From positions 38,023,439 through 38,087,438 of the forward strand of contig OX387191.1 in assembly GCA_947561395.2 (NCBI GenBank): a stretch of DNA of 64,000 nucleotides. Direction: 5' to 3'. Shown piece after piece: positions 24,997 to 37,191 of this stretch. The stretch comes from Buxus sempervirens (Eukaryota > Streptophyta > Magnoliopsida > Buxales > Buxaceae). Every line of letters begins with the position of its first letter. Position 1 is the first letter of the stretch. The position numbers were made by a program, and so were the translations under genes. A model generated the notes under the pieces. It did not search any database. It worked only from the letters and a program-made list of their open reading frames with translations, and had not been told where the DNA came from.

Positions 24997-25704
24997 GGAG
25001 GGCATGGCGTGCCTGTTGCCTCCTGTTTTTTCTTCATAGTTGCCTTCCTTCGTGCTAGAGAGTTGAGAGAGAGAATAATAGCCTTTGTCGCTCTCTGTAC
25101 CCAGTTGAAGTCTAAAATCCAGAAAAATAAAGAGAATAAAGAAAAAGGGAGAGGGTTAGGAGGAGGAGGAACGAACTATGAGGTTGATCATGACTCTAAT
25201 GTTGTCGGTGGGATTGTGGAAGTTTTGGCCTGTTAGGTTTCTTTGAGTTTTCTAAGGCGATTTATCAGGCGACTTGGTAAGTGCTAGGTTAAAATTCTCC
25301 AGCCTTCCTCCCTTCTCTGATTTGGAGTTTTTCTGGGTGCGCTGCCTCTTTTATTCTTGTTCGTCTTGATCTCGCCGTTATGATTGATTGCATGAGTCGT
25401 CAACTTCCCTCCTCGTTCTGGTTTTCTTTTTCCTGCTCTTCTGTGTCCCTTCCGCCTTGTCAGAGTCTTCCCCCTTCTTGAAAGTGTTTGTCTCAGGAAC
25501 CCCAGCTTGCGTAGCTTCCCCTTTTGTTCTCCATGGAAGATCTCTCAAATACACTGAAAAACTTAGTCATCCCGCCTAGAACAAACATCACCTTCAAACC
25601 CTCACTGCAGACAAAGCTAGGATCGTGTAGAAATGAGGTGTGCTTTTAGTTTGCGAAATACTAGGAACTCAACTGCATATCAACACTACTAGAAATATCA
25701 CTCA
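24994..25704. other. no recognisable gene
   Basis: A 25388-25579 frame reads like a signal peptide (SLLVLVFFFLLFCVPSALS) but has no ATG start in frame, and I cannot match it to a family. Nothing else is supported. Confidence 0.4.
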
Positions 25705-25860
25705 GAGGTTGTGGAAACCTGTTGAAACGTCCACTATTACGTAAATCTCTGAGTATCGTTTCCTCTTTGGTTTCAAGAGCAACCAGGACAGAGCAAAAGT
25801 GGTGGCCACACAACCTTGGACCATCAATGGTCAACTAATTGATGCGCTACGCGCTTCAGT
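25705..25860 (+). pseudogene. LINE ORF1-like DUF4283 fragment
   Basis: One frame reads EYRFLFGFKSNQDRAKVV and then PWTINGQLI, the pattern of the DUF4283 domain (a phenylalanine-rich strand, DRxxVL, then PWxxxGxLI) found in ORF1 of plant L1-like LINEs. A stop codon lies just upstream in the same frame. It could be the distant 5' part of the LINE seen from 33605 on, or a separate fragment. CACTACTAGAAAT at 25685-25697 also resembles a CACTA end, so the immediate context is unclear. Confidence 0.45.
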
Positions 25861-26094
25861 GGCTGTCTACCCATTTATGATGAAAAGACCCTTTGAAACT
25901 GTATGTACTATATGGTCATAACCTAACCGTATGAAATATACAGTTTTGAAGAAACCGTATAATGTATACTGTTTTTTACCTGTGCACTATAAAATGAAAA
26001 TCCGAGCACAGAAGGTTGGTTGGTCACTTTCAGCAGTTTATTCTCCACTTCTCTGTAACCGAAACCTCTGAAAAGCACCCTTCTTAATCCTCAA

Positions 26095-28236
26095 TGTAAA
26101 ACCCCAAATTTTTGAATAATAATTAAGGCGTAAATAAATAAAAGAAAATAGGGTTATGACTAAAGTGGAAATTTAGAGGATTAATAATTTAAATAAATAA
26201 TAATTTTAAAAATAAAAGAGAAATTTGAAAAGAAATCAATCTAGGAGGATAAAATGGTATTTCAGTAAATTCCGAAAGGGCAAATTAATAAATTAAATCA
26301 TTCGGTAATTAAAAGAATTGGAAAAGAAAAGATTAAATTTGATTGGGTTAGGTTAGAAGTCAAATAGTAATAATTATAGCATAAAAGAAGGAAAAAAGGC
26401 AATTTGATAATTATAATTAATTAGTGGCTTTAATTTGGAGAAAAAGTGACTTAATGGGTGAATAAATAATATTTAGAAGTAAATATAAAATATGGACAAA
26501 AATTTATTAAAAATATGAGTTTATTTTATTGGAGAATTTAGAAGTAAGGTACTAAAAGGAGAATTAGAAGAAGGAGAGAGAGATGGAATTAATTAGAAAG
26601 TTTCCAAATCCTAATTGAACTCCTATTAGATTAGTCTATTTAAGCAAGACATTAGAGAAGGATTAGGGTTTCTTTTAATCAAATTATATACAAGAAAAGG
26701 AGGAGAAAAAGGGAGCTCACACGTTTGGGAAGTATAGAGAGAGAGAGAAAGAGGAAATAAAAAGATTACAAGAGAAATGAGTTGTTGCAGAAACCTTCGA
26801 CCAACACCCATGAAAGTTAGATCGGAAGAAATTCACTCATTGGATTGACCTCAAATTTGGAGGTTTTGTTCATGACTGATAGAACTACAATCTAAACGGT
26901 GCAAATCTTGTTTCGAGAACCCTAGGAAGGTTTGATAAACAACAAAAATTTGGAATCAATTCCGGATTCAATGAGAAGATGGATTTTTGTGTGTTAAGGC
27001 AAGTAGCAATCACTTGAAAACTGGAGGAACTGCATGTTTTCTGTATTTTGACTGGTTTCTGATTGATTTGATAAGACAAAAACATGTTTCATGGATACTT
27101 TTGTTTTTCCTCGATGAGTTTTCATGTTATTAAAGAATAGTAGGACAGTATTGTTGAACATAGGTGTGATCTTTGTAGATGACCATAAACTTGCTATTAA
27201 TTGATACAAATAGGTTCAGAGGGTTGTAGATGTGATTTAGGTTAATAAGAAATAAATTTAGAACAATTAAAATCAAAGAAATAATCCAAAAATCAGAAAA
27301 TCGTAAAATCTGGGAAATCTGTCAGAATTGTATGGGCGCTTAACAGGTTGCTCGAGTGACCATGTCAAGCGACCTAAGCCAGATTTAATAATTTGGGAAT
27401 TTTAGGTCTAAATTAATATTTAATAATTTTTCCTAGAAATTTAATTATTGTAACACCTATATAGGAGTTAAGTTGAGGTGTAGGAATTGACAGAATTTAA
27501 TTTAAAATTAAGACTAATAATTTGGAATGATGAATGTAAATAGATGTTTAAAAGAACAAGGTTGTGGAAATAGTAGATTAGACTTAGTTAAACATAAATT
27601 TGGTGAGTAAAGCCAATTCTTAAATTACAATATGGGTCTGTGTGAATTGCTGGAATTGAAAGATAACAGAAATTACAAAATGTAATACCTTAAGTTTAAA
27701 CATAGATGTTGAGCATTAATAGGTAATTTAATTCGGGAAGTTTCAGTCAAGACTTAGGAACCTTATTATTACTTATGAATATGAAATACAACTTGTCTAA
27801 AACTTACTAACCATGATTCACGTACGATAACATTTATGAAAACTGATTTAGAGATTTTTATCGTGGTTTTGGATGTATTTTCTCAAAAGTGTTTTAATCT
27901 CGGGTTAATAAATGAATTTCTGTCCTTTCTATTACAGTTGAGTGATACTACTTATGGTTGAGTTGAATGTATTCCTCCTGCAGTAGAAGTGTGTATTCTC
28001 CCATGTTAGAGATGAATTTACTATGTGTTGCTTTAATGAGATTGAGACATGTATATCACCTGAGAATGAGATATGATAATTGACTTTGAAATTATTATAA
28101 TTGAGATTATGGATTATGGAATTGTGCATATGGATCGGCAAACTAATTGTAAATAGAATAAATTGTAATACGTGTGAGTTGTGTCTAGTGGGCATAACTA
28201 TATATGGATCCATAAGCTAAGCTAGGTAGTGAACGG
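26095..28236 (+). repeat. LTR of the TGTAAAACCCC family, right end not fixed
   Basis: It begins TGTAAAACCCCAAATTTTTG and shares this start with the minus-oriented LTR ending at 20290. A TATTTAAG box near 26637 and a purine-rich leader with GA runs follow. A palindromic GCGCTTAACAGG / GCTCGAGTGACC zone lies at 27335-27375. It is interrupted at 28237 by another LTR. A piece ending CGGGGCACTACA at 33604 may be its distal part, but the target duplications do not match. Confidence 0.5.
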
Positions 28237-28733
28237 TGTAAGCACCTCATTTTTTGCATCTCCCGAAAGTGCCAAAAATGAAAACCCTAACTGAAAAGTC
28301 AAACCCGAAGGGGACAAAAGTTGACTTTTTGATCAAGTGCTAGTTGGATACCTTGCCCTATCCCGATGAATAGAGATTTCTGACATGGTTCAGATGCAAC
28401 TAAGTTTGCCAGAATCGGAGCTCAAATGAGAGAGATATGAGTAGTTCAAGCTCTCAGGCAGAATTGCAGAAAGCTGCCCACGTGGCAAATGTGCAGAAAT
28501 CTGCCACGTGGCGAAGAAAGGACGGAAAGGACAGCAAATAAAAATATCTTGAATATAATAATGTTATTTCTAAAAAAAATCTTGAATATAATAATAATAA
28601 TAAAAAGGTAATGATGGGGAGAGAGAAGAAACCCCCACCACATGTTGCCAAAATAATAACAAAAAGGGCATTACCTAGTAGCCAAGGAAGACAAGTAATT
28701 AAAGAAAGGTGCTCACTCTCTCTCCCCCCATGT

Positions 28734-28768
<35 letters not shown>
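28734..28768. repeat. (CT)n microsatellite
   Basis: About 17 CT units inside the LTR-derived region. Confidence 0.9.
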
Positions 28769-28770
<2 letters not shown>

Positions 28771-28845
28771 CACCACATGTTTGCTCTCCCTTTTTCCCCA
28801 TTTGCCTAAATCCCCATGTGGGACCCCCCTCCAAACACACCTCAT

Positions 28846-28999
28846 CATCACCCCCATGCATGTGTGTGTCTCTCCCTCTCTTTTTATCCCATGCATGCAT
28901 CATCACCCCCATGCATGTGTGTGTGTGTCTCTCTCTCTTTGTCCCATGCATGCATCATCACCCCCATGCATGTGTGTGTGTGTCTCTCTCTTTCCACCA
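28846..28999 (+). repeat. three-copy ~55-bp tandem repeat
   Basis: Each unit reads CATCATCACCCCCATGCATG, then a TG run, a CT run and CCCATGCATG. ORFs with His/Cys/Val runs here are repeat artefacts. Confidence 0.85.
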
Positions 29000-31183
29000 T
29001 GCATGCATCTCCCATGCATCATCCCCACATAAAACCCCCCATTGAACCCCATATGTAGGGGACCCCCAACACTTTTGCTCATTCTCATTTTTTTCTCCAA
29101 TCTCTCTCACAAGCTCTCTCCATCTCCCCAAAGACGTTTCTTCTCCATCTCTCTAAGAACTCTCTCCAACCCTCTCTTACACCCAAAATCCCTCTCTCAA
29201 GTCGCTTCTTCTCCCCTCTTCTCTACTTGGAGACCAAGGAGGATACTTGAAGAACTTGGTAAAGCAATAAGGTGAGCTCAAGGTGCTGTCCACAACCACA
29301 AGGGACCACCACACTCACCTAAGGGAGCTTCACATGCCAAGGTAAGCATCCCCACCATATTTAGTTAAACATATATGAGAATGGAATGTTTTCAAGCCTG
29401 TGAGATTCTTGGATGCCTTATCTACTGTCCCCCCATCTCCAAGCATGTTTCCTCCCCATTTTAATGCTCATTTTCTCCTCTTTGTCAAGTAGTTACACTC
29501 CCATGGTGAGGGGAGGGGTTTCGGTCAACAAAAAGAGAGGATGAGTGTTTCCTTTTTTTAGCATGTTTAAAGTGGTCTTCTAATGCATGTGTTTTTCTGG
29601 CATTCCTTAATTTCTTCTTCATTTGAATGGGGGAGCATGTCCCCCTCCTTTCTCAATCTCATGTACCCTTCCTAAACCCCCCAAGTCCCTTCTTTAAGGG
29701 CCTCTTGTGCTATATTTTTATTTATTGTCTTTGCTTACTTGTTTGCCATAAAGAGTGTTAGCATGATGTCATTGGTTAGCATTAGCTTGAGTAGCATGTC
29801 CCTCCTCCCACATATCATGATCCCCATGTTTAGCTACTGTTTTGGGTCACTTGGCATGTTCCCATTCCCCCCTTATGCCCACCATACACCCACATGGGCA
29901 TGACACTTCTAAAAGCATGTCTAGGGTCTCCCCCTTTTTTAGTTCATCTCTCTTGCACACATAAAAGCATGAGTAAGTGCACTTCCCCACCACTGATTTT
30001 TTAAGCATGTCCTAATAGTTGTTTGAACTTGTCTTCATAATGCTTGAGTGGTTAGCATGTGTGTAGATAGATGGTTTGGCCGTAGACCAAATCCAAGGCC
30101 TCTCTGGCCATTCCCTCTCTTCCCCCCTGTGCGCGCGTAGGAAACGCAGCACGGGGTAAATTAGGAGTCGCCGCCGCCTGATGGGGTGCAGGCGAACACC
30201 TGGGTGCCTAATCTTGTCTAATTAGGGCTCTTGGGTCTGCGGCTTGAGATTCTAAGGTCGGTTCTCGGTTGCGGGCTGGGGAAGTCCGTAGACACCCCAA
30301 TCCGCCCCGTCGGATGACGGGTCTCGTGGGTTCCCTAACTTTGAGTCAGCTTTTCTCACTTTTGGTTCTCACCCGATTCCTAATCCAGCATGCATTTTTG
30401 TTAGGTCTTGGTGGGACCACCTGAGTGGTGTGGGTCCTTTTAATGGATTTTATCTTTGCTTTATCCTTAAGCGATCTGGGCCTGTTTGGGTGGGCCCCGT
30501 TGGAAGGCCCATGGTATCCTTGGTGGGCTTGGTAAGCCCGTGTGCCCTTGGTGGGCCTCTGTCTAACCCTAAGAAGCCCTGTGGGCTTTGGCTAATGAGT
30601 TAATTTTTATTAGGGTTTAAGTTGAAGCTTAGGTGTCTTTCATGCAAGTGGTGGGCCGGATCGGTTGGTGGGCCCCTTAGGTGGGCCCACATGGTGACCA
30701 AGCAAGTTTAATTTATCTTTATTCAATTTTTACCAAAGTGGGCTTGGTCATTGGGCTTGGGGCCCATGATCCAGGCCTCGGGCTTTGAAAGCCCAGTTCC
30801 TCGGGGTTTAGGGCTTGCACCCTAACTCGGTTCGGTTGGTGGGCTTTAGCGGGCCCGACAGGCCCTAGCCCATGGTCTCGGCCAAACCACGCAGTTCATG
30901 CATTCATATATATGGCAAGGCTCGGGTGGGCCGCATTGGGTTTGGCCCGCCCGATTTAAATTGGTTCACTTTTGCTTGGATTAGTTAATTAGCATGTCTT
31001 GGTGCTTATTGGGCTTTGTGGGCCCCGTTGGAAGGCCCACCATCGTACCAAGTTAGACCGGTTGGTTCAAGTCCCATCTTGGGTTTCCGGGTGGCCCGGA
31101 AACCTTGCTGGTTCAATGATTTTGATGCAACACATACCAAAATTCGGCAACAGATCACAAAGGTGCAAAAAACACATTTCTGT

Positions 31184-31290
31184 GTGTATCCGGTAACTCA
31201 GGCCGGATACACTTGGTCTGCAGGTGATCCGGCCTGAGTGACCGGATACACTGGGTTTGCAGGTGATCCGGCCTGAGTTACCGAATCACC
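31184..31290. repeat. hairpin array, GTATCCGG type
   Basis: Three inverted repeats lie in series with arms of the GTATCCGG / CCGGATAC or TGATCCGG / CCGGATAC type around loops of 5-8 bases, separated by about 15 bp. The same motif family recurs at 32290-32535. Confidence 0.8.
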
Positions 31291-31500
31291 CCGGAATGGC
31301 CTTTTTTGGGTTTTGGCCTCTCGGGATTGGTTCCAGGGGGTTCTTGGGACATTTTAAGAGTCTTGTGGGCCCCTGGATGGGCCCACGTATGCTCAGGTTT
31401 GGGAGAAGCCACACTTGGCTTCTCCTTTTGGGGTTTTTCCATCAATGAAAAAGGGGTATACAGCCATGGGGAAGGGGTTCATGCTTGCATTTCTACTAAC

Positions 31501-33240
31501 AACTGAACACAAAACAAACACTAAATAGCAGCATAACAGAGAAGCATGAGAATAGGCAGTAAATGATCAAGCATGCTTCCTACGAAACCTAGCAAGATTT
31601 GAAATTAACTACTTCATGCTTAAGCAGCAAAAAAACTTAGAGAAAGGAAGGAGAAGGGGGATTAAAGGGGTACAGCAGATCATATGATAAGGAGGAACAT
31701 GATCCTCAAAAAAAATGCCTAGAACTAAGCCTAAAACAGCAACTACAATGCCTTAGGAAGCGTGTGAAAATCGGATTCCTATACTCCCCAAACGATCCTA
31801 CGTGGGTTTCTTACATGTGATAACCCCCCATGCCATGCAAAACCCCATGACACAAAATGAAAGCTAATGCATGCATATACTAACATGAAAGTGCACTCAT
31901 GCAAAGAAGGAAGCAAAATGTAGAAAAATCACAAGAAAAATCTTGATTTAATATATGATGAGCATAACATGACCAGGAACCTTACCTAGGGGTCCTTAGA
32001 CTTTTACACGAGATGGAACCTCCTCCTTGAGACCAAGAGGTTGCTGGAAAGTCCACCGGTGCTCAAACTCCACTCCACCAGTAGCTAGCCTCCTTGGGTT
32101 TGCTTTAGAAAGTGAAGAAGAAAGAGAGGGAGGCAAGGATGGGCTAGTCTCGGGGTGGTAGGGAGGCAAAAGGGGGTTGAAGAGGTGAGGATTCGTGTGG
32201 AAAAAAAATGGAGGAAGGGAGCCAAGAACAACCAAAGAAAAGCCAACAACGAAAATGAGCTGCTGTTTTGGTATTTATAGAAAAACTAATGTATCCGGCA
32301 ACTCAGGCCGGATACACTAAGCCCTCCTCGTATCCGGACTTCAAGTCCGGATACACTAGCTTCCCTTTGTATCCGGCAACTCAGGCCGGATACATGACTT
32401 AATCATTTTGAAATTTAATGCCGCCGCGAATCTGTCGGCCAAGTGGCGCGGATTTCGCGCGAACACCTTTATGTATCCGGCTTTCAAGTCCGGCCATGAA
32501 GAATAGGCAGTGTATCCGATATATGCGACCAGATACAAATCAAAAAATTACGGATTTGCCCTTCGACTTGACTGATTGGACCGATTTGACCCTTTTTGAT
32601 ATCTACGGATCGCCCGTACGAATTTTTTATATTTAAGATTTAGTCCCTGAGATATCTTGTTCTTGGTGTTTTCGGGCTTGAAATCACTCCTAGCATGTGT
32701 GGAAATTTACTACCAACAAAACCCCTCAAAGAAATCCCTCCCATTTGGCCTAGGACTCGTTTTCACATCTCAACCCTAACATTTATCTAACATGCAATTT
32801 TTGGCTGAAAATGGGAAAACAAGGTTGGGGGGGTGTTGCTTACCTCTTGCAAACTCTTAAGCAAGCTTCCTAGCTTCTATTGCAACTCACGGACAACTCC
32901 TTAAGCTCCTCTTGGATGATTCCTCCGAAAATCTCCACCAAAAACCCACACGAAAATGGTTTCCTTTGTGTTTTCTCCTTCTTTTCTTGCAACCAAGCTC
33001 CTCCAATAGGTTGGAAATAGATGGGGGATGAAATGGGATGGAGATGATGAGAAGGAGATGAAGAGAATGAGAGTGGGAGAAGAGAGTGAAGAAGGAAAAG
33101 GTTCGGTCGTGAATGGCTTTTCCTTGGGTTTTCTCTCCACTTAAGTGAATTCCACAAGACACTAAAATTTGCAAGTTTGCCACTCCTATATTGCATAACA
33201 CTAACCACACTTATCCATTTTATCTCACATTAGGGAACCT
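31501..33240 (-). mobile_element. minus-oriented LTR promoter and leader fragments
   Basis: On the - strand a clear TATA box (CTATAAATAC, 32280-32271) is followed by a CT-rich leader and a donor-like GGTAAG near 31985, the layout of the other LTR leaders here. A second leader-like stretch (33100-32820, ending AGAGGTAAGC) suggests another LTR piece in the same orientation. No coding domain is visible. Borders are uncertain. Confidence 0.45.
32290..32535. repeat. hairpin array just upstream of a minus-strand TATA box
   Basis: Three near-perfect inverted repeats (arms GTATCCGGC/GCCGGATAC, GTATCCGGAC/GTCCGGATAC, GTATCCGGC/GCCGGATAC; loops of 5-7 bases) fill 32290-32394. Two looser ones lie at 32473-32495 and 32512-32535. 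The array begins about 10 bp upstream of the CTATAAATAC box on the - strand. Confidence 0.8.
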
Positions 33241-33604
33241 CATTTAACCAAATAGAAGTTGCTCACCTTCATAGGCTACTGACAGCCCGAGGCTTAGCCA
33301 CTTGACTGGCTTTAGGCTTGAGCTGCTCCAACTACACCTACACATCAGGCTCACTGATTAGGATGTGCTAGGGATATTGGAACAGGGTTTCACATATCAA
33401 GTCCTTGTGGTTATCTATACAGGTGATGTTTTTGGATTGGATGATCTATATCAATGCACACAACCACTCTTCCTTGTGTACTGTAATCTGAGAAATTGTC
33501 ATATATTATCATGATTATGTTAATCAGATTATTATGGCCCCAAAAGTAGGACTCGGGGATGGGTTTGTGCCCCGTATGGGCAGACCCAGTTCCGGGGCAC
33601 TACA
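33241..33604 (+). repeat. LTR distal fragment ending in CA
   Basis: The stretch ends CAGTTCCGGGGCACTACA and is followed at once by LINE reverse-transcriptase sequence, so 33604 is the right edge of an LTR inserted in the LINE. The left end is not identified. Confidence 0.5.
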
Positions 33605-33702
33605 GATACAATCTCCCCCTACTTGTTCATTTGACTCAACAAGTCCTCTCCGAAGCTCTGCACAATGTTGAAAACAATGGCTCTATAAAAGGGGTGCATA
33701 TC
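33605..33702 (+). mobile_element. LINE fragment 1 (reverse transcriptase)
   Basis: This encodes ISPYLFI and then QVLSEALHNVE, the block between the QGDPISPYLF motif and the catalytic FADD of L1-type plant LINE reverse transcriptase. The two parts are in different frames because one T is missing near 33637. It is bounded by an LTR on the left and solo LTR copy B on the right. Confidence 0.8.
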
Positions 33703-36700
33703 TGTAAGACCCCGGATTTTTGATTAGACTAATATAAGGAATTTGTTAATATTATTAAAAATAAATAATGAGGGATAATTCAAGTAGTTGTGTCGCAAGG
33801 ACAAGTTAGGAATTTCAGAAAAGTCAGCTTAGGTGAATTAAAGTGATTGATTCTTATATTATAATTGTAATATTTAAATAGATAATGTAAGATGAATTAA
33901 ATAGATTTAAGTAAGTAAAATTAGGATATAATTTCAGTACTTAAGAAGTTTTAATTAATAATTTTTGTTAGCTATTTAGATGGTGTTGATATTGCAATTA
34001 AGTGGCTAAATAAATTATTAAGGGATGATAGGCTGTTGGTGTAGGTGATATAGTGGTAGGGCATTACACTTGATAAAAAAATTAGAAGACAAACAGTTTT
34101 TTTTTTAACGTATGGGTTTTTGCTGGTCATAACCTTTGCAAATTAGAGAAGGCAAAACGGATGCAATAAACTCCACCGTTAGAGAAGGAAAAAGGGATGC
34201 AAATTATATCTGGGAGTTGAGGTGAGTGGAGAGGATTGCTGTTGGAGAAGAAAGAAGAAACATTGGTGCTGTTGGAGAGTGGGTGTCCTATTCAGTTAGA
34301 GAGTGGAATTCGTTCAAAAGAAAAACCCAGATTTGTAAACCAGTTTGTGAGGATTTCTGGGCGTGGAAAGCATTGGGTTTCATTGCTGGTTTATGCAAAA
34401 GTCGAACTCCAGAAATCAAGAGGCAAGTAGTTCTTCCAAAACCTTGCATTGTGTTGTTAAATTTCGGATTTTCCAGATTTGATGAAAACAGAGATTTACA
34501 GAAATTTGTTAGTAGGATATTGTTGATCTGAGTTTTATCCTTTGTATAGTTAGATAAAATTTGTATGGGATATTTGAGTTGTTTGGTTGGTTTCCTCAAC
34601 ATGTGATAATGCTTTGGTTAAAGTAGTGTGGTTTAGTTCTGAAGAAAACATGTTTTACCAACAGTTTTAAGTTAACAGCCAATGCAGAATTGTGATGAAA
34701 ACATGCGGCTGTTTGGTGTTTGGAGTTAAACCTGGTTCCAGCATATTCATCTTGTTCTAGTGAATTTATAGAAGATCAAAATGTCAATAAAAGAAAGATG
34801 TATCTGGTGCCAACCTCAGATGTTTCAAGTTAACATTCAAACCATTTCTTTTAGGAAACCATACGACTGTTGGTGGGTTGAGTCTTTTTCTGTTCATTGT
34901 GGACGTTTGGAATCCATGGGTCATTTCAGTCAAGGAGAATTCTGAACTATGCAAGTAGCACTCCTTTTTCCTTTGACTTGCGAACGGGATTTCGATTAGA
35001 ATGTGGCTTTCTTTGTTGCATCTGAGATTAAACGACTGTGAGCAATTTTATGAATGATTTATCTGGTTTGTGGTCGATTAGGATCAGATTAAATTCAAAT
35101 CAGTATTTCTGTATTGTTTGAATGATTTTCATGTGATTACAAGTTGTTTGGTTGGAAAAATATAGATCAGTCTTTGAGTTGTTGCATTGGTCGAAAGTTT
35201 GAAAAATTCCCGAAGTGAAAACAGACCTGGGGCTAACCTGCAAAGTTGGTGCCTATCTTGTAAATTTGGTGCTAACCTCCAAGAGGTTAGCACCAGACCC
35301 AAAATAACACTGCCGCCTAGTGCTTGGACCTGGTGCCAACCTAATGGACCTGGTGCCCAGCTCAAATAGGTTAGCACCAGATCAAAATATTAACAGAAGT
35401 GGGGTTGCTGTAATTTTTCTTGTATAAACTTATTTTTAAACATCTAAAACAGGTTTAAATGATTGTATTAAAGATGTTTAGCATTCCAGTAAACATAGGT
35501 AGATTTTTGGTGAAGTAAATTATGAATTTGCCTGAGAGAATAATTCAAACATTGGAAACAAATTGAGTGTAACAGTGGTAAATGCCAGAATAGAGGCTGA
35601 GGAAATCTGTTAGTGCTTTGAGGTGGTGTTTTTGATTTTTGTATCAAACTATTGGTCTCTGTTATAATTTCTTTTTTTTTTTAAGACCTGGTTATCAAAT
35701 GTGGATTTGGAAATAAGTGTGGTAAATCAAAGGGGATTATCGAATTGTCCATGGATATGAACTTAAGGCTCTTGTTGACTCATATAAATTTTGTTTATCA
35801 TATTTTTGAAATAACCTAAATTCTGTTTTGACCCGAAAAGTAAGAGAAATGGTTTCTTGACATATCGTTGAATTCTTTTGAGGAAAGATATAGACTTTTA
35901 CCGATTGTGGCAATTTTTATACACTTTTACTGTTGGATGATTTTAGTGTGTATTTGAAATTGAATTTGGTATTCTTAACTATATATGTTGGTTTCTTTTA
36001 ATAAAGGCATGTTTTATGATAATCTTACACGGCATACGATATCTTTTGTCAAAGTACTAGGGCGAGACTTAGTGTGGATCCACAGTCGAGTTGTAGTGAA
36101 TTTTGTATATTTTGTTTGGATTTAAGTATAGGGTTCCTTCATGCGTTTCCTCCATGATGGAGAGGCCTTCCATGAGGGAAGCGCTGCAGCAACTCCATTT
36201 CCACCATGATGGTGAGGTCACTTGAGTTTTTCCGCCATGAGGGCGACGATATTGGATGTTCGAGCTGTTGCAGTGTTAGACTGGATTGTCTGGAACTCTA
36301 GTGCTTAGCCACACAAAATAGATAGACTTCACGAGTCCCAATACATAAGATTTTCCGAATGTGATTGACGATGTATTTCCGAGATTAGACGGATTACCGT
36401 GGTTAATCGTCGTGTATTTTTAATTGTACATGTTTTAGTATTGTTACAACTATATTTTAGGCATGCATTGCTACTTGCTGAGATAGTCGTATCTCACTGT
36501 TTTGTTTTGTTTTCAGATCTCAGAGAGGACGATTCAGGCGGGTATATGCTTGGTTTAGGTGAGTTGGGGAAAATTTTAGTTGACTTTGATTATGTTGTTG
36601 CCATTTCATGTTTTCCTTACTCTGATATAGCGATCCTGTGTGAAAAGCTAACTCCTTGGGAACGAGTTACGATTTATTTCACGTAACCCGGTTCCGGGGT

Positions 36701-36706
36701 GTTACA
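33703..36706 (+). repeat. 3.0-kb solo LTR, copy B
   Basis: It runs from TGTAAGACCCCGG to CCGGGGTGTTACA with a perfect target duplication ATATC at 33698-33702 and 36707-36711. It lies within the LINE. The outer parts match copy A closely, while about 34080-35180 differs strongly. No internal domain is visible. Confidence 0.87.
35268..35294. repeat. hairpin in solo LTR copy B
   Basis: Arms GGTGCTAACCT and AGGTTAGCACC pair perfectly around a short CCAAG loop. A further GGTTAGCACC half-site lies near 35368. The arms match copy A apart from one T/C difference, while the loop differs. Confidence 0.8.
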
Positions 36707-36711
36707 ATATC

Positions 36712-37186
36712 AGTAGAAGAAGCCCCAGTATAACTCACCTGATGTTTGCAGATGACTTGATTCTACTCAAGAAGGCCACTCGAAGAGAAGGTATCCTATT
36801 TCTTAAGATTATCAATGATTTTTGCTCTCTTGCTGGTCATGAAATGAACTTGGGGAAAATTGAACTCATTGTTATTCCTTGCATCAAAGGTAGAGCTAGA
36901 GGGAATATTAGTAGGATTTTTGGAATTAAGGCTAGGATTTGTGGAATTAAGGCTATGCTGAAATTTTAAAAATACCTTGGTATTTCCTTGGCTGGTGGAA
37001 GAATCACCAAATTCCTTATTCTCTGAAATTAATGTGAAAATTAGCAAAAGGCTTGCAGCTTGGAAATCAAAAATTCTAACCCAATTTGGTAGAGTGACAC
37101 TGATCAACTCAGTGGTCATGGGAATGCCAATTCACTTGATGTCCTGCATCAAACTCCCAGGAAAACAATTGACTACATGGAAAAGG
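36712..37186 (+). mobile_element. LINE fragment 2 (reverse transcriptase, FADD)
   Basis: This continues the reverse transcriptase with MFADDLILL (the catalytic pair DD), then GHEMNLGK, KYLGISL and INSVVMGMPIHLMSCIKLPG, typical of the thumb region of plant L1 elements. One stop interrupts the frame just before KYLGI (near 36968). The fragment ends at the AAGCT target site of the Tat retrotransposon. Confidence 0.9.
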
Positions 37187-37191
37187 AAGCT

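Larger units (their letters stand above)
28237..31500 (+). mobile_element. LTR-retrotransposon sequence, Tat-like LTR start
   Basis: TGTAAGCACC starts a region that follows the LTR at 61242 block by block: GTCAAACCC, ATACC-TGCCCTATCCC, CAACTAAGTTTGCC and GAATCGGAGC. A CT-rich leader follows (29040-29280), then GGTAAGC. From about 30120 the DNA is GC-rich with many GTGGGCC/GGCCCA motifs; a TGGGCCCCGTTGGAAGGCC block occurs twice (30491 and 31019). No coding domain is visible and the right border is not resolved. Confidence 0.5.

Noticed and set aside
25388-25579. Small secreted protein with a signal peptide
   Set aside because: The frame has no ATG start, a stop lies just upstream, and no exon structure or family match is visible.
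28454-29100. Overlapping ORFs on both strands
   Set aside because: They are produced by CT, GT and ATGCATG tandem repeats, not by coding selection.
32870-33210. Three overlapping minus-strand ORFs
   Set aside because: CT-rich leader sequence of an LTR gives open frames in all phases; no family features.
26095-33604. A single intact LTR element or solo LTR spanning this whole stretch
   Set aside because: Flanking bases (CTCAA and GATAC) do not match, and the inside contains LTR parts in both orientations.
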